A DNA stretch of 64,000 nucleotides from Marinococcus halophilus (GTDB lineage: Bacteria > Bacillota > Bacilli > Bacillales > Marinococcaceae). Under the pieces are notes generated by a model. It was not told where the DNA came from and made no database searches. It saw only the letters and a program-made list of their open reading frames with translations. The stretch spans positions 124,001 to 188,000 of the forward strand of contig NZ_NPFA01000001.1 of NCBI RefSeq assembly GCF_002265875.1, read 5' to 3'. This document shows positions 49,229 through 58,438 of the stretch, piece after piece (within the stretch, counting starts at the first letter, position 1; every line of letters starts with the position of its first letter). A program made the translations under genes and the position numbers.

Positions 49229-50353
49229 ATGGCTGGTATCCGCATGAATCACATTACGAAAAAATACGATGGTGACGTTACAGCAGTAGACGATTTTAAT
49301 CTTGATGTCGAGGACAAGGAATTTATCGTTTTTGTCGGTCCTTCCGGGTGCGGGAAATCCACGACCCTACGCATGATTGCCGGGCTTGAAGATATTACGG
49401 ACGGCGATTTATACATCGGGGATGAACGCGTGAACGACGTTTCTCCTAAAGACCGCGACATTGCAATGGTATTCCAGAACTACGCCCTGTATCCGCACAT
49501 GAACGTATACAACAATATGGCCTTTGGCTTGAAGCTCCGTAAATTCAAAAAAGATGACATTGATCAGCGTGTGAAAAATGCAGCCGATATCCTTGGGCTG
49601 ACTGAATACCTTGACCGTAAGCCAAAAGCACTCTCCGGCGGTCAGCGTCAGCGTGTAGCTCTTGGCCGTGCCATTGTCCGTGACCCTAAAGTATTCTTGA
49701 TGGATGAGCCGCTTTCCAACCTCGATGCAAAGCTGCGTGTGCAGATGCGTACAGAAATTATTAAACTTCACCGCCGCTTAAACAGTACGACAGTTTATGT
49801 AACACACGACCAGACAGAAGCCATGACGATGGCAACCCGTATCGTTATTATGAAAGACGGCGTTGTGCAGCAGGTCGGCTCTCCTAAAGAAGTATACGAC
49901 CATCCTGCGAACGTTTTTGTAGGCGGTTTCATCGGCTCACCGGCAATGAATTTCCTGGAAGGAAAAATTAATGGTACCATTCTTGAGCTCGGAGAACACA
50001 AGCTCGAAATTCCAGAAAGCAAAATGCAGATTCTGCGGGACCAGGGCTTTGAAAATGAAAAAGTAACCTTCGGCATTCGCCCGGAAGACATCCACCACGT
50101 GATGGGCGGAACGACATCGTCGAAAAACAAACTGAACCTTGATATCGAAGTGTCTGAAATGAACGGGGCTGAATCGATTCTTTACACAAGCGTTAACGGC
50201 AAGCAGGTTATTGCCCGCGTGGACGCCAACAGCAGTATTCAGGCCGGCGATAAACTCGACCTTTTCTTCAACATGGACCGCTGTCACTTCTTTAATCCGG
50301 ATACTGAAGAAGTGCTGACGCCAGAACTAAAAGAACTATCCGCTACTCAGTAA
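49229..50353 (+). CDS. msmX: Multi-sugar ABC importer ATPase (MsmX/UgpC type)
   Basis: A 374-residue ATPase: Walker A GPSGCGKSTT near residue 37, Q-loop VFQNYALYPHMNVYNNMAFG, signature LSGGQRQRVALGRAIVR, Walker B VFLMDEPLSNLDAKLR, His switch TVYVTHDQTEAMTM, and a C-terminal TOBE-type regulatory domain from about 235. Such orphan ATPases energise several sugar importers whose own operons lack one, and no permease is beside it here. AAAGGAGCG precedes the ATG; a cre site and then a terminator frame it as a single-gene transcript. Confidence 0.94.
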   Translation: MAGIRMNHITKKYDGDVTAVDDFNLDVEDKEFIVFVGPSGCGKSTTLRMIAGLEDITDGDLYIGDERVNDVSPKDRDIAMVFQNYALYPHMNVYNNMAFGLKLRKFKKDDIDQRVKNAADILGLTEYLDRKPKALSGGQRQRVALGRAIVRDPKVFLMDEPLSNLDAKLRVQMRTEIIKLHRRLNSTTVYVTHDQTEAMTMATRIVIMKDGVVQQVGSPKEVYDHPANVFVGGFIGSPAMNFLEGKINGTILELGEHKLEIPESKMQILRDQGFENEKVTFGIRPEDIHHVMGGTTSSKNKLNLDIEVSEMNGAESILYTSVNGKQVIARVDANSSIQAGDKLDLFFNMDRCHFFNPDTEEVLTPELKELSATQ

Positions 50354-50363
50354 AGCAAAATTC

Positions 50364-50396
50364 AGCACCTGTCCTATTTAGGGCAGGTGTTTTTTT
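50364..50396 (+). terminator. Intrinsic terminator of msmX
   Basis: CACCTGTCC and GGGCAGGTG arms followed by seven T. Confidence 0.87.
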
Positions 50397-50523
50397 ATGT
50401 TTTTATACTTTTTTTAAATTCAGGCTCCAGTTTTATGTTTCCGGCTGTATAATGAAGGGAACCTGTACAAATGTCTTGATTTTCGTTTATTCCTTATTAA
50501 GAAAAGAGTGGTGATCGTAAAAC

Positions 50524-51630
50524 ATGTACCAATACAAATGGTTTCGTGTCTGTTTAGGAATATTAGTCGTTTTAGCTATTGCTTTTATGGCCAGGCAGGT
50601 AGAGTATATTTTTCATCCGCTGTTTGTTTTGATTGGAACGCTGGCAGCTCCTGTCATTATTTCTGGTATATTGAGCTACTTGTTCCGTCCATTTGTCGTG
50701 CTTCTTTCCAAGTACATACCCCGTTCTCTCTCTATACTGCTCTTGTATGCTGTGCTTATCGGCCTGATTGTGCTGGTAGTTAATTTAATCGGACCGATTA
50801 TTGCCAGCCAGTTTAACCAGCTGATTAATCAGATCCCTGTTTATTTCCAGCAAGTGCAATCCTTTATTATGAACAACCAGAACCATCCGGCTGTCCAGCC
50901 TATTATGCAAGGAAATAATATTTCTATGGATTCAATCAGCTCTCAGCTTCAGAATTCAGCCAGCACTATTACCGATTCCCTAGTTTCTACCATTGTGACG
51001 GTAGGAAGCGCTATTGTCAGCTTTTTTGTCGTACTATTTGTTATTCCGTTTGTGCTTTTCTATATTTTGCGCGAAGGGCACAAGCTCCCGGGCTTTATGC
51101 TGAAATTTGTGGATCGCGACCACCGTCCGGAAATTCACAAAATTATGCAGGACATGGACCGGGCGCTTGCCAACTATATTCAGGGACAGATTACTGTCAG
51201 TTTCATTGTCGGGATCCTCTCCATGATTCTTTTCTGGATTATCGGCCTCGATTACGTGCTTATCCTGGGTATCATCTGCATGCTGACCAACCTGGTTCCG
51301 TTCGTCGGTCCTTTCATCGGCACTATACCAGCCGTGGTCGTTGGTTTTTTCCAGTCGCCTCTTACAGCTCTTATCGTTATTCTTGGTGTCATAGTGGTCC
51401 AGCAACTTGAGTCTAACCTGATATCGCCGCAGGTGATGGGCCGAGCCTTAAAAGTCCATCCGGTTACCGTCATTTTTGTCCTGCTGTTCGCAAGCAGCAT
51501 GTTCGGACTTCTCGGATTAATTTTGGCCATCCCCGCTTATGCTCTCCTAAAAGTGGTCGTAACAAACCTGTACTGGATTTGGAAAATAAATCGGCGCGGA
51601 AAAAAGCATCGCGGCGAAGAAATGATTTAA
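50524..51630 (+). CDS. AI-2E family transporter (PerM/YdbI-like)
   Basis: A 368-residue membrane protein with about eight hydrophobic segments and a soluble loop after the third (MNNQNHPAVQPIMQGNNISM). The family's C-terminal pattern is present: ANYIQGQITVSFIVGILSMI, PFVGPFIGTIPAVVVGF, VQQLESNLISPQVMGRALKVHPVTVI. Members include autoinducer-2 exporters and Na+(Li+)/H+ antiporters of halophiles. Which applies cannot be told. The ribosome site (GTGGTGAT) is weak. A terminator follows directly. Confidence 0.9.
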   Translation: MYQYKWFRVCLGILVVLAIAFMARQVEYIFHPLFVLIGTLAAPVIISGILSYLFRPFVVLLSKYIPRSLSILLLYAVLIGLIVLVVNLIGPIIASQFNQLINQIPVYFQQVQSFIMNNQNHPAVQPIMQGNNISMDSISSQLQNSASTITDSLVSTIVTVGSAIVSFFVVLFVIPFVLFYILREGHKLPGFMLKFVDRDHRPEIHKIMQDMDRALANYIQGQITVSFIVGILSMILFWIIGLDYVLILGIICMLTNLVPFVGPFIGTIPAVVVGFFQSPLTALIVILGVIVVQQLESNLISPQVMGRALKVHPVTVIFVLLFASSMFGLLGLILAIPAYALLKVVVTNLYWIWKINRRGKKHRGEEMI

Positions 51631-51632
51631 CT

Positions 51633-51678
51633 GAAAAAGCCGGCAGCCGCATTATTTTGCGAACTGCCGGCTTTTTGC
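51633..51678. terminator. Bidirectional terminator after the AI-2E family gene
   Basis: AAAAAGCCGGCAG and CTGCCGGCTTTTT form a 13-bp stem with a 17-base loop. It serves the plus-strand gene and the converging minus-strand gene. Confidence 0.88.
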
Positions 51679-51688
51679 GCCGTAATTT

Positions 51689-52117
51689 TTAAAACCAGCC
51701 GAGTCCAAGCTGCATTGAACCCGCAATAGCAACCCCGTAGATTACAATACTCGTACCGGTGGAGAGAAACAATGTCCGCTTTGACATGCCGATGGCTTTG
51801 GCAATAACGGAAATGGCCCAGACGCCTGCAATAGGCGCCAGCAGCAGGATAACCCATCCTCCGTACTGCTCAATATTTCCCCGGAATCGATTGGCAGCTA
51901 ACTTCTCCATCCAATTGGAAAAGAATCTGATTCGTTTCAACTGGCTGTAAAAAAACGTCACAGTCGGCACCGCCATGAAGTTTCCTACGGCCGCCCACAG
52001 GACAGCTGATACCGGGTCAAAGCCTGCCCCCATTGCTACAGGTACGGCAATATAAATTTCAAAAAGTGGAAAAAACCCCATAAACCAAGCCAATGAAGCC
52101 ATCAAAATATATTCCAT
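51689..52117 (-). CDS. Small multidrug export family protein (PF06695 type)
   Basis: A 142-residue membrane protein with four hydrophobic segments. The start (MASLAWFMGFFPLFEIYIAVPVAMG) and GNFMAVPTVTFFYSQLKRIR are characteristic of the small multi-drug export family, whose name outruns the evidence for its function. GGGGGAG precedes the ATG. Single gene; the 741-base gap upstream must contain its promoter. Confidence 0.82.
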   Translation of the reverse strand: MEYILMASLAWFMGFFPLFEIYIAVPVAMGAGFDPVSAVLWAAVGNFMAVPTVTFFYSQLKRIRFFSNWMEKLAANRFRGNIEQYGGWVILLLAPIAGVWAISVIAKAIGMSKRTLFLSTGTSIVIYGVAIAGSMQLGLGWF

Positions 52118-52858
52118 TATTTCTCCCCCTTCCTTACCGAAATTTCACACAAAAATTATTTTAGCACGCGTTATTTCGGTTGGGAAGCGAAAAAACCTAT
52201 CAAGAACAATTTAACTCTTTGTATGTCATTATATGTGCTTTTAACTAACTATAACTTGAGATACCGGAAAAATTGCAAAGCCTTTTACTATATACAACTA
52301 CTTGTAATTTTATTACACACTTTAGCCAGCAGAGCTTTTTTCGATTAATCGCTTGTGAAAAAACGTTTTGATTGTCTATTTTTTAACGATTTTTCAAGGA
52401 AAAAGAAGTAAAAACAGGTAAATAGTCCTTTCACATGCATATTCAATACTTTTCTAATGTTCTCACTATTCCTATGGCTTAATATCACTTATATGGCAGT
52501 ATTTTTCTTTTTTGTTTATGCACTAGAAAGCCTCTGTATATTCAGCTAAAAAGATAGGCCTTTATTCTTGAAAAAAGGACATCCTTCCCGGTCACACATT
52601 TTATGGCTAGCGTCTTTCTTTTTATTCCAAAACAGTGAAGGGTTGATATTAAAGCATTTGCAGCCCTTATTTTAGAACAATATTACAAACTTTCTTCACA
52701 TTTGTTGTTTTTTTACTGGACCAGAGATTTCTTGCGTCCAGTCATCTGTAATTAGAATTGTTACTTATTTAGCATTTCTTCCGTTTTTGGATCGTGGTAC
52801 GGTATACGTAACAAACTTTTCCTTTCGACAATGGTGTAAAAAGTGTTAAGGGAGGCGA
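52118..52858. other. 741-base AT-rich region without a recognisable gene
   Basis: The longest gene-free stretch besides 38.5-39.4 kb. It is very AT-rich, with no ORF I believe in, no clear terminator and no repeat. A possible sigma-B-like promoter for the small gene downstream is GTTTTT (about 52783) and GGTATA (about 52801). Otherwise nothing assignable was seen. It could be a decayed gene or hold an unannotated small RNA. Confidence 0.4.
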
Positions 52859-52864
52859 ATGGCA

Positions 52865-53071
52865 GTGCCGGTAAAAAATGAGACGCTTTATGTGGAATTG
52901 CTTGAATCTTCTGATGATCCGCATCAGAGCTTCATGGATCTGTCCCGTACGATCCTCGATCAGGGCGTCGATTCGGAGAAAAAAGTGGAAGTGATGCGAA
53001 GACTTCTGCAGGCTTATGACAAAGTATCGCGCAGGTACAAAACCGTCATACCGCTCCGTAAAGTAACATAA
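52865..53071 (+). CDS. Small soluble protein of unknown function (68 residues)
   Basis: The GTG at 52865 lies nine bases after GGGAGG; an ATG at 52859 is too close to that site. The product, VKNETLYVELLESSDDPHQS followed by FMDLSRTILDQGVDSEKKVEVMRRLLQAYDKVSRRY, is helical, acidic in the first half and basic at the end. It has no Cys or membrane segment. It is not a Spo0E-type phosphatase, since the SxxxD motif is missing. Its own terminator and strong ribosome site suggest a real gene. No family recognised. Confidence 0.7.
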   Translation: MPVKNETLYVELLESSDDPHQSFMDLSRTILDQGVDSEKKVEVMRRLLQAYDKVSRRYKTVIPLRKVT

Positions 53072-53090
53072 ATAGAGATATAACAGGGGG

Positions 53091-53123
53091 AAGCCGGCAT
53101 ACTTGGGGATGCCGGCTTTTGTT
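53091..53123 (+). terminator. Intrinsic terminator of the small orphan gene
   Basis: AAGCCGGCAT, eight-base loop, ATGCCGGCTTTTG. Confidence 0.87.
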
Positions 53124-53176
53124 TATCTGTTTTAGCAAATCCGTACTTGCAGGGTTGAAACGTTTGGCCCTTGTTA

Positions 53177-53635
53177 TTATGCAAGTCTGGCTGCGGCTGC
53201 TTTTACTGCCCGGATGATGCCGCTGTAGCCCGTACACCTGCAGATGTTTCCCGACAGGCCGTCCCGTATCTCTTCATCGCTCGGGTCCGGGGTTTGTTTC
53301 AGCAGGGCCTCTGTGGCCATGATCATTCCCGGTGTACAGTAGCCGCACTGAAAGCCTCCTTCGTTAATAAATGCCTCCTGCACGATACTACAGCGCTCCT
53401 CTGTGCCTATACCTTCAATAGTTGTTACTTCCTTTCCTTCCACCTGATAGGCAAGCAGCAGACATGAACTGGTGAGCTGGCCGTTCACCCAGATTGAACA
53501 CGCACCGCACCTTCCGATACCACAGGAAATTTTCGTACCTGTTTCGTGCAGCTGATCCCTTAACATATCAACGACCCGGGCCAGAGGAGAAGCATTAACA
53601 CTCGCCTGCATCCCGTTAAGGTAAAAAGTACACAC
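53177..53635 (-). CDS. pucE: Xanthine dehydrogenase, 2Fe-2S subunit (PucE)
   Basis: A 152-residue iron-sulfur subunit that passes electrons from the molybdenum centre to FAD. Eight Cys bind two clusters: SCGIGRCGACSIW and SSC in the plant-ferredoxin domain (residues 40-70), and CGYC and ICRC in the helical domain (about 105-145). GTG 53635 with GGGAG five bases upstream gives the usual family length and lies 20 bases after the pucD stop. A longer in-frame start (53728) would overlap pucD by 73 bases. Last gene of pucABCDE. Confidence 0.93.
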   Translation of the reverse strand: MCTFYLNGMQASVNASPLARVVDMLRDQLHETGTKISCGIGRCGACSIWVNGQLTSSCLLLAYQVEGKEVTTIEGIGTEERCSIVQEAFINEGGFQCGYCTPGMIMATEALLKQTPDPSDEEIRDGLSGNICRCTGYSGIIRAVKAAAARLA

Positions 53636-53655
53636 ATTTACTCCCTGCCGGTGTT

Positions 53656-55932
53656 CTATCCCCCGAGCATCTTTTCTGGTTTGTTCCAAGGCAGAAGCCC
53701 CCTTTGCTGAATCTGATGTAGTATCCACTCTCTTGAGACGGGAAGCTTTTTTGGCCGGGCGCCAATTGCCTGGTAAATAGCTTCAGCGATGGCCGGCGCC
53801 ACGGCAATTGTTCCTATTTCTCCTACGCCTCTAGGTCCGTATGTGTCCCCTTCCATTACTTCTTCACGCGGCTTTACTGTCACGTTATCCGGCAGATCCT
53901 TTACTCCCGGCATTAAATACGTATCGAAATTTTCTGTCTGATAGCGTCCTTCTTCCATCACGGCGTCCTCCATCAGCGTGTACCCCAGCGCCATGATGCC
54001 GCCGCCTTCAATCTGTCCCCTGTACCCCTGCGGATACACAACCGGCCCGGCGGACACCGACTGTTTCAGGTCAAGTACCCGTACGGCGCCGGTCAAAAGG
54101 TTCACTTCTACCTCTGCACTCACGCCGCCGAAGGAATACAAATAATGACCGGAGTCAATTTCATCCGGCGTCACTGGAAAATCAAACGAGGTATGCGTCT
54201 CAATATCTCCGGCCTGTACATACTCCGCCAGCGCTTTGTAGCTTAAAAAGAGCGAAGACTCTGTGCCGCTTTTATGGATGCCCCCTGCACCCAGGTACAA
54301 ATCCGCCGCTGCGGTCCCGGTTACCCTGGATGCTTCAGTCAGCAGCTGCCTGCTAAATAAGGCCTTCATGTTTTCCACCGCTGTCCAGATCATCCCCGTG
54401 CCTCGTGAAGCAGTCGTTGAACCGGAAACCGGTACTTTGCTTGTATCACCGATCGTGATTTCAATATCTTCGTCATTACAGGAAAAAGCCTCTTTCATCA
54501 CCGTTTCAATCACGGCTACAATGCCCTGTCCGCATTCCTCAAAACCAAAAGCAGCCTCGAGCTTGCCCTCCTTCGTAAGCGCGAGCCGTCCACCAGAAGG
54601 GTCCAGCCGTCCGTAGCCAAGACCGCCTCCATGCATGGAAACAGCGCCTCCCCGGCCGTTTTTTAACCACGGGGGTTCTCCCGTATTACTCAGCGGCAGC
54701 TGCTGCCAGGCGGCAACGTCATCAAGCACCATCTTTCCGCCATCCGTCGGGGCGATTTCCTGCCCAAGCGGCCCGGCATCTGAAGGTTTCCTCATATTTA
54801 TAAAACGCAGCTGTCCGCCTTCCATTCCAAGTTTTTCGGCCAGCCGGTCCATCTGTCCCTCAAGCGCAAACGTCACCTGGTTGCCGCCAAATCCCCGGAA
54901 CTCTCCAGCTACGCCGTTATTCGTAAACACGGAAACGCCGGTCGTCTTAATATTTGGGATTGGATACAGCCCGCTGGCATGTTCGACAGCAAATTCCAGA
55001 ATGGCCGGACCGAGCGTGGCATACGCCCCGGTATCAGCATAAATTGTCGTTTCGTGCGCGAGTACGCGTCCGCTTTCATCTGCCCCAGTCCGCATCGTAA
55101 TCGCCATTGGGTGGCGCTTTAGTCCCGCCCGTACCGATTCTTTCCGGGTGTTATGCACTTGGACCGGCCGGCCGGTTTTCAGGGCCAGCAGTGCTCCGTA
55201 CGGCTGCAGGTTCAGCTCATCCTTGCCGCCGAACGAGCCTCCGATCGGACTCGAAATGATGCGTATTTTCTCTTCCGGAGTGTCCAGAATTCTTGACAGC
55301 TGAAAACGATCTTTGAATCCGTGCTGAGTAGCCATGTACACGGAAATGCCGCCGTCCTGTCCTGGGACTACCACTCCGCCTTCCGTTTCCATATAGCCGT
55401 GCATCTGGCGGGGCAGCTGATACGTTTCTTCAACAATACAGGTACAGTCGGCAAAGCCCTGCTGCAGATCGCCGCGTGTATAGAAAGCTTCATGCAGAAT
55501 GTTTCCCATTTCGTGCAGCTGTTCCGCTCCGGGACTCAGGGCTTTTTCGACAGAATCAAGTACAGGCAGCGGCTCGTATTCCACTACGACAGCCGCCAGA
55601 GCTTTCTCTGCTGCTTCGGCTGACTCTGCTGCTGCAGCGGCTACCGCATCGCCCGTATAGCGCACTCTGTCTTCACAAAAAACGGGCTGGTCCGGCATAA
55701 CGATACCAAAGCGGTTTAACCCCGGCACGTCTTTATGAGTCAGCACTGCATAAACCCCCGGGATTGCTTCGGCCGCTGACGTATCAATATTTTTAATACG
55801 GGCGTGCGGGTGCTTGCTTCTCATCACCTTGCCAATCAGCATATGGTCTTCAAAGCGGTCGGTTAAATATTTCAACGAGCCGGTTACTTTGGGCTCAGCG
55901 TCCGGCCGGCGCTGGTATTCTGGCTGCTTCAT
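53656..55932 (-). CDS. pucD: Xanthine dehydrogenase, molybdopterin-binding subunit (PucD)
   Basis: A 758-residue catalytic subunit. Family landmarks are the N-terminal fold RRPDAEPKVTGSLKYLTDR, GGSFGGKDELNLQPYGALLAL (cofactor site), GEFRGFGGNQVTFALEGQMD, FEECGQGIVAVIETVM, and the C-terminal GVGEIGTIAVAPAIAEAI with the active-site Glu. It oxidises hypoxanthine or xanthine towards urate. The ATG overlaps the pucC stop by four bases. Confidence 0.93.
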   Translation of the reverse strand: MKQPEYQRRPDAEPKVTGSLKYLTDRFEDHMLIGKVMRSKHPHARIKNIDTSAAEAIPGVYAVLTHKDVPGLNRFGIVMPDQPVFCEDRVRYTGDAVAAAAAESAEAAEKALAAVVVEYEPLPVLDSVEKALSPGAEQLHEMGNILHEAFYTRGDLQQGFADCTCIVEETYQLPRQMHGYMETEGGVVVPGQDGGISVYMATQHGFKDRFQLSRILDTPEEKIRIISSPIGGSFGGKDELNLQPYGALLALKTGRPVQVHNTRKESVRAGLKRHPMAITMRTGADESGRVLAHETTIYADTGAYATLGPAILEFAVEHASGLYPIPNIKTTGVSVFTNNGVAGEFRGFGGNQVTFALEGQMDRLAEKLGMEGGQLRFINMRKPSDAGPLGQEIAPTDGGKMVLDDVAAWQQLPLSNTGEPPWLKNGRGGAVSMHGGGLGYGRLDPSGGRLALTKEGKLEAAFGFEECGQGIVAVIETVMKEAFSCNDEDIEITIGDTSKVPVSGSTTASRGTGMIWTAVENMKALFSRQLLTEASRVTGTAAADLYLGAGGIHKSGTESSLFLSYKALAEYVQAGDIETHTSFDFPVTPDEIDSGHYLYSFGGVSAEVEVNLLTGAVRVLDLKQSVSAGPVVYPQGYRGQIEGGGIMALGYTLMEDAVMEEGRYQTENFDTYLMPGVKDLPDNVTVKPREEVMEGDTYGPRGVGEIGTIAVAPAIAEAIYQAIGARPKKLPVSREWILHQIQQRGLLPWNKPEKMLGG

Positions 55933-56795
55933 ACGTTATGCACCCCTCCTTTTTCTGCATTATCTTCGAGCCACAGGCGGGATAAAAATAAATGGGCAGC
56001 TGCCTGCAGGCGGTAGCTCCCTGAAGAAAATGGTTCATCCCCCGGTTGATAATCAGCTTCAAGCGCCTTAAAAAACGCTTCCGGCGTCCACCCGGACTCG
56101 GCCACACATGCTTCTGCACGGCGAAGCCTCACCGGAGCGTCTTTTCCACCCACTAGCGCCAGCCTTGCTTTCCAGCTTCCGCCTGCCTGCCTGCGGGCGC
56201 AGCCGCTTACAGCAAGAAGCGAAGCGGTAAATGCTTCCCGGCGGCCGATTTTTTCAAAAAAATGAACATCGCCCGCACTGGCTTCTGGCGTTTTTGGCAG
56301 CAGAACAGCCGTTAATAGGAATGTCCCTTCATAGGAAGCCGCTTCTTCCACTGGAAGGCGGGCATACGACCTGCCATTCCAAACTTCGAGCTCTGCCTGC
56401 AGCGCCATTAGTGCCGGCAGCGCATCTCCATGACCATACATAATATTGCCGCCTATGGTGCCACGCGTGCGTACAGCCGGAGCAGCGATCTGCCGCAGCG
56501 CTTCTCCGAGTATTTCCCGGGAAATGTAAGGTTCCTGTATTAACTCTTCGAGCGTCATACAGGCGCCGATCCGCATGTAGTTTTCTTCCTCGTGCACAGA
56601 CGTTAGCTCCGAAACCTGTTCAAGTGCAATTATATTTCCAGCAAATGCCGTCCCTTTTTCCCGCTCGATCTGCCGCCACGTGCCTCCGGCGATCCATTCC
56701 ACGTCAGGAAAATATTCCTCGTACAATGCAAAAGCTTCCTGCACTGTTGCCGGCATCCATACAACCGGCATTACTGATTGATTTGCAGCAGCCAT
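55929..56795 (-). CDS. pucC: Xanthine dehydrogenase, FAD-binding subunit (PucC)
   Basis: A 288-residue flavin subunit of the CO-dehydrogenase/XDH medium-chain family. The FAD loop is WIAGGTWRQIEREKG near residue 35, and the second FAD motif is RTRGTIGGNIMYGHGDALPALMAL near 110. The C-terminal CODH flavoprotein domain follows. GAGGAGG precedes the ATG; the gene overlaps pucB by 25 bases and pucD by four. Confidence 0.93.
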   Translation of the reverse strand: MAAANQSVMPVVWMPATVQEAFALYEEYFPDVEWIAGGTWRQIEREKGTAFAGNIIALEQVSELTSVHEEENYMRIGACMTLEELIQEPYISREILGEALRQIAAPAVRTRGTIGGNIMYGHGDALPALMALQAELEVWNGRSYARLPVEEAASYEGTFLLTAVLLPKTPEASAGDVHFFEKIGRREAFTASLLAVSGCARRQAGGSWKARLALVGGKDAPVRLRRAEACVAESGWTPEAFFKALEADYQPGDEPFSSGSYRLQAAAHLFLSRLWLEDNAEKGGVHNV

Positions 56796-57373
56796 CTGTA
56801 TTCCTCCTCAGTGTCGACGTCGAACTGTTCCAGGTAACGAAAGCCCCCATACGGATGCCCCTTCCATACATACGCTTCCCGTAGAATTGAAGCAGCCCCG
56901 CGGTCGCCCTCCACACTCTGCAGTGCAGCAAACATCTGTTGTTTGAACAGCATAGGCGGCTGGTAATGCCGGCCGGTCCACATGCCTGTAAAATCGCAAC
57001 TGTGCGTCTGGGCCTGCGCGATCAACCGGTCGATCGTTTCAGCTTTCAAACCGGGCTGATCAGCAAGCACCACCAGAACCGCCTCTGCTCCGAGGCGCAC
57101 CGCTTCATTCATGCCAGCACGAAGAGAATACGCCTGTCCTTTCCTTGCCTGCGGGCTGGCTGCTATACGCACAGGACTTTTGCATCGTCCGAATATTCTG
57201 TCATCTATCCATAAAGACTGATTTGTTACGACAATCACTTCGTCCACGCTGCTTGTTAACACCTGCTGCAGCGCACTGCTTCCAAGCGTTGTGCCCTTCC
57301 ACGGCTTTTCCAGTTTATTATGTCCCATGCGGGAGCTCTTCCCCGCAGCTAAATAAATGACTGCTGTTTTCAT
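56771..57373 (-). CDS. pucB: MobA-like molybdenum-cofactor nucleotidyltransferase (PucB)
   Basis: A 200-residue NTP transferase fold protein: N-terminal LAAGKSSRMGHNKLEKPW (nucleotide loop and the Lys motif) and VLVVLADQPGL (metal-binding Asp region). In puc and xdh operons such proteins, related to MocA/MobA, attach a nucleotide to the molybdenum cofactor for the dehydrogenase. The start overlaps pucA by four bases. Confidence 0.9.
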   Translation of the reverse strand: MKTAVIYLAAGKSSRMGHNKLEKPWKGTTLGSSALQQVLTSSVDEVIVVTNQSLWIDDRIFGRCKSPVRIAASPQARKGQAYSLRAGMNEAVRLGAEAVLVVLADQPGLKAETIDRLIAQAQTHSCDFTGMWTGRHYQPPMLFKQQMFAALQSVEGDRGAASILREAYVWKGHPYGGFRYLEQFDVDTEEEYRWLLQINQ

Positions 57374-58371
57374 GCCATCACCTCGTTAGCTGTTGCGCTA
57401 TTCTGAAGGGCAATCAGCTGTCCGACCACGCTCACCGCAATTTCTTCAGGTCCTTCCGCCCCGATAGATAAACCGATGGGAGTTGTAATAATCTCCGGCA
57501 GCACCTCTGTCTGCAGCAAGCGTTTCGTTCTCGTCTTTGAACCGAGCACCCCAATATAGGCCATCGGCTCCTGCAAAAGATGGACCAGTGCTTCTCTGTC
57601 CCTTTCAAAGTGATGGGTCATGACTACTGCCATGTCCCCATTGCGGAACGCTGTGCTCCTCCACCATTCATCGGGGAAACCAGGTATCTGCCGGGCCTCC
57701 GGCACTTCGTTTTTCACAGCGTCCAGATAGGCCGGACGCCAGTCAAGCACCGTAACCTCGTACCCGCACCGCATAGCCATTTGTACAAGCGGACGTGCAT
57801 CCGGGCCGCTTCCGAAAATAAACAGCCTTGGCTTCGGGCGGATCGTCTGGACATATATTTTTTCGCCTTGCCCATCTGAAATAGAGCTTCGGCCACTCCC
57901 GCGTTTCATACCGGCGGCCTGTGCAGCCAGCTGTTTTGCCTGCTCGTCCGGCTCTTCCCCGCAAACGAACCAGCCGCCGCCGGCGGCCGCAGTCCACCTA
58001 AGCACCGTTTTTCCCTGATTCACGGCAGCGTGCATACGGCGCATCGAAGTAGCAAGTGCTTTCGTTACCGGTTCAAGCAGCACTTCAATCACTCCGTTGC
58101 ATCCAGTGCCCTCTCCCCAGGACAGCTCCCTGTATCCCCGCATATCATATGAAACCGCCTGGGGGCCCTTGGCATGCACGTCTTCGATGCGGCATTGCAA
58201 ATCCCCTTCAAGGCAACCCGAACTCAGCATGCCGACAGAGCTGCCATCTGCCTTTAACAACATAGTCGTGCCTTCTTTCCGGTATGCCGACCCCTCCACA
58301 TTCCTGATCGTGGCCAGCACTTGCTTTTCTTCTGCAGAGAGCTCCGGAATAATATCATGCAAGTGGTCCAT
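57370..58371 (-). CDS. pucA: XdhC-family molybdenum cofactor insertion chaperone (PucA)
   Basis: A 333-residue XdhC/CoxI protein. The N-terminal XdhC domain holds SSVGMLSSGCLEGDLQ with the conserved Cys, and the C-terminal Rossmann domain holds LFIFGSGPDARPLVQMAMRCGYEVTVLDWRP, then VVMTHHFERDREALVHLLQ and YIGVLGSKTRTKRLL. XdhC loads sulfurated molybdenum cofactor into xanthine dehydrogenase. ATG 58371 is chosen for AAGGAGTG seven bases upstream; the open frame to 58446 runs through a terminator hairpin and is not coding. First gene of pucABCDE. Confidence 0.92.
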   Translation of the reverse strand: MDHLHDIIPELSAEEKQVLATIRNVEGSAYRKEGTTMLLKADGSSVGMLSSGCLEGDLQCRIEDVHAKGPQAVSYDMRGYRELSWGEGTGCNGVIEVLLEPVTKALATSMRRMHAAVNQGKTVLRWTAAAGGGWFVCGEEPDEQAKQLAAQAAGMKRGSGRSSISDGQGEKIYVQTIRPKPRLFIFGSGPDARPLVQMAMRCGYEVTVLDWRPAYLDAVKNEVPEARQIPGFPDEWWRSTAFRNGDMAVVMTHHFERDREALVHLLQEPMAYIGVLGSKTRTKRLLQTEVLPEIITTPIGLSIGAEGPEEIAVSVVGQLIALQNSATANEVMA

Positions 58372-58387
58372 ATCTTTCACTCCTTTT

Positions 58388-58438
58388 ATAAAAAAAGCCG
58401 GAGAAAGGCACAGGCGGCTGTTCCTGTGTTTCTCCGGC
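58388..58438 (-). terminator. Terminator in the leader of the puc operon (probable attenuator)
   Basis: On the minus strand GCCGGAGAAA and CACAGG pair with CCTGTG and TTTCTCCGGC, followed by seven T. It ends only about 16 bases before the pucA start, so it lies between promoter and first gene and should act as an attenuator. Confidence 0.8.

Noticed and set aside
53635-53728. Longer N-terminus of the 2Fe-2S subunit
   Set aside because: The extension overlaps pucD by 73 bases, lacks a ribosome site and makes the protein longer than the family. The GTG at 53635 has a ribosome site and gives normal length.
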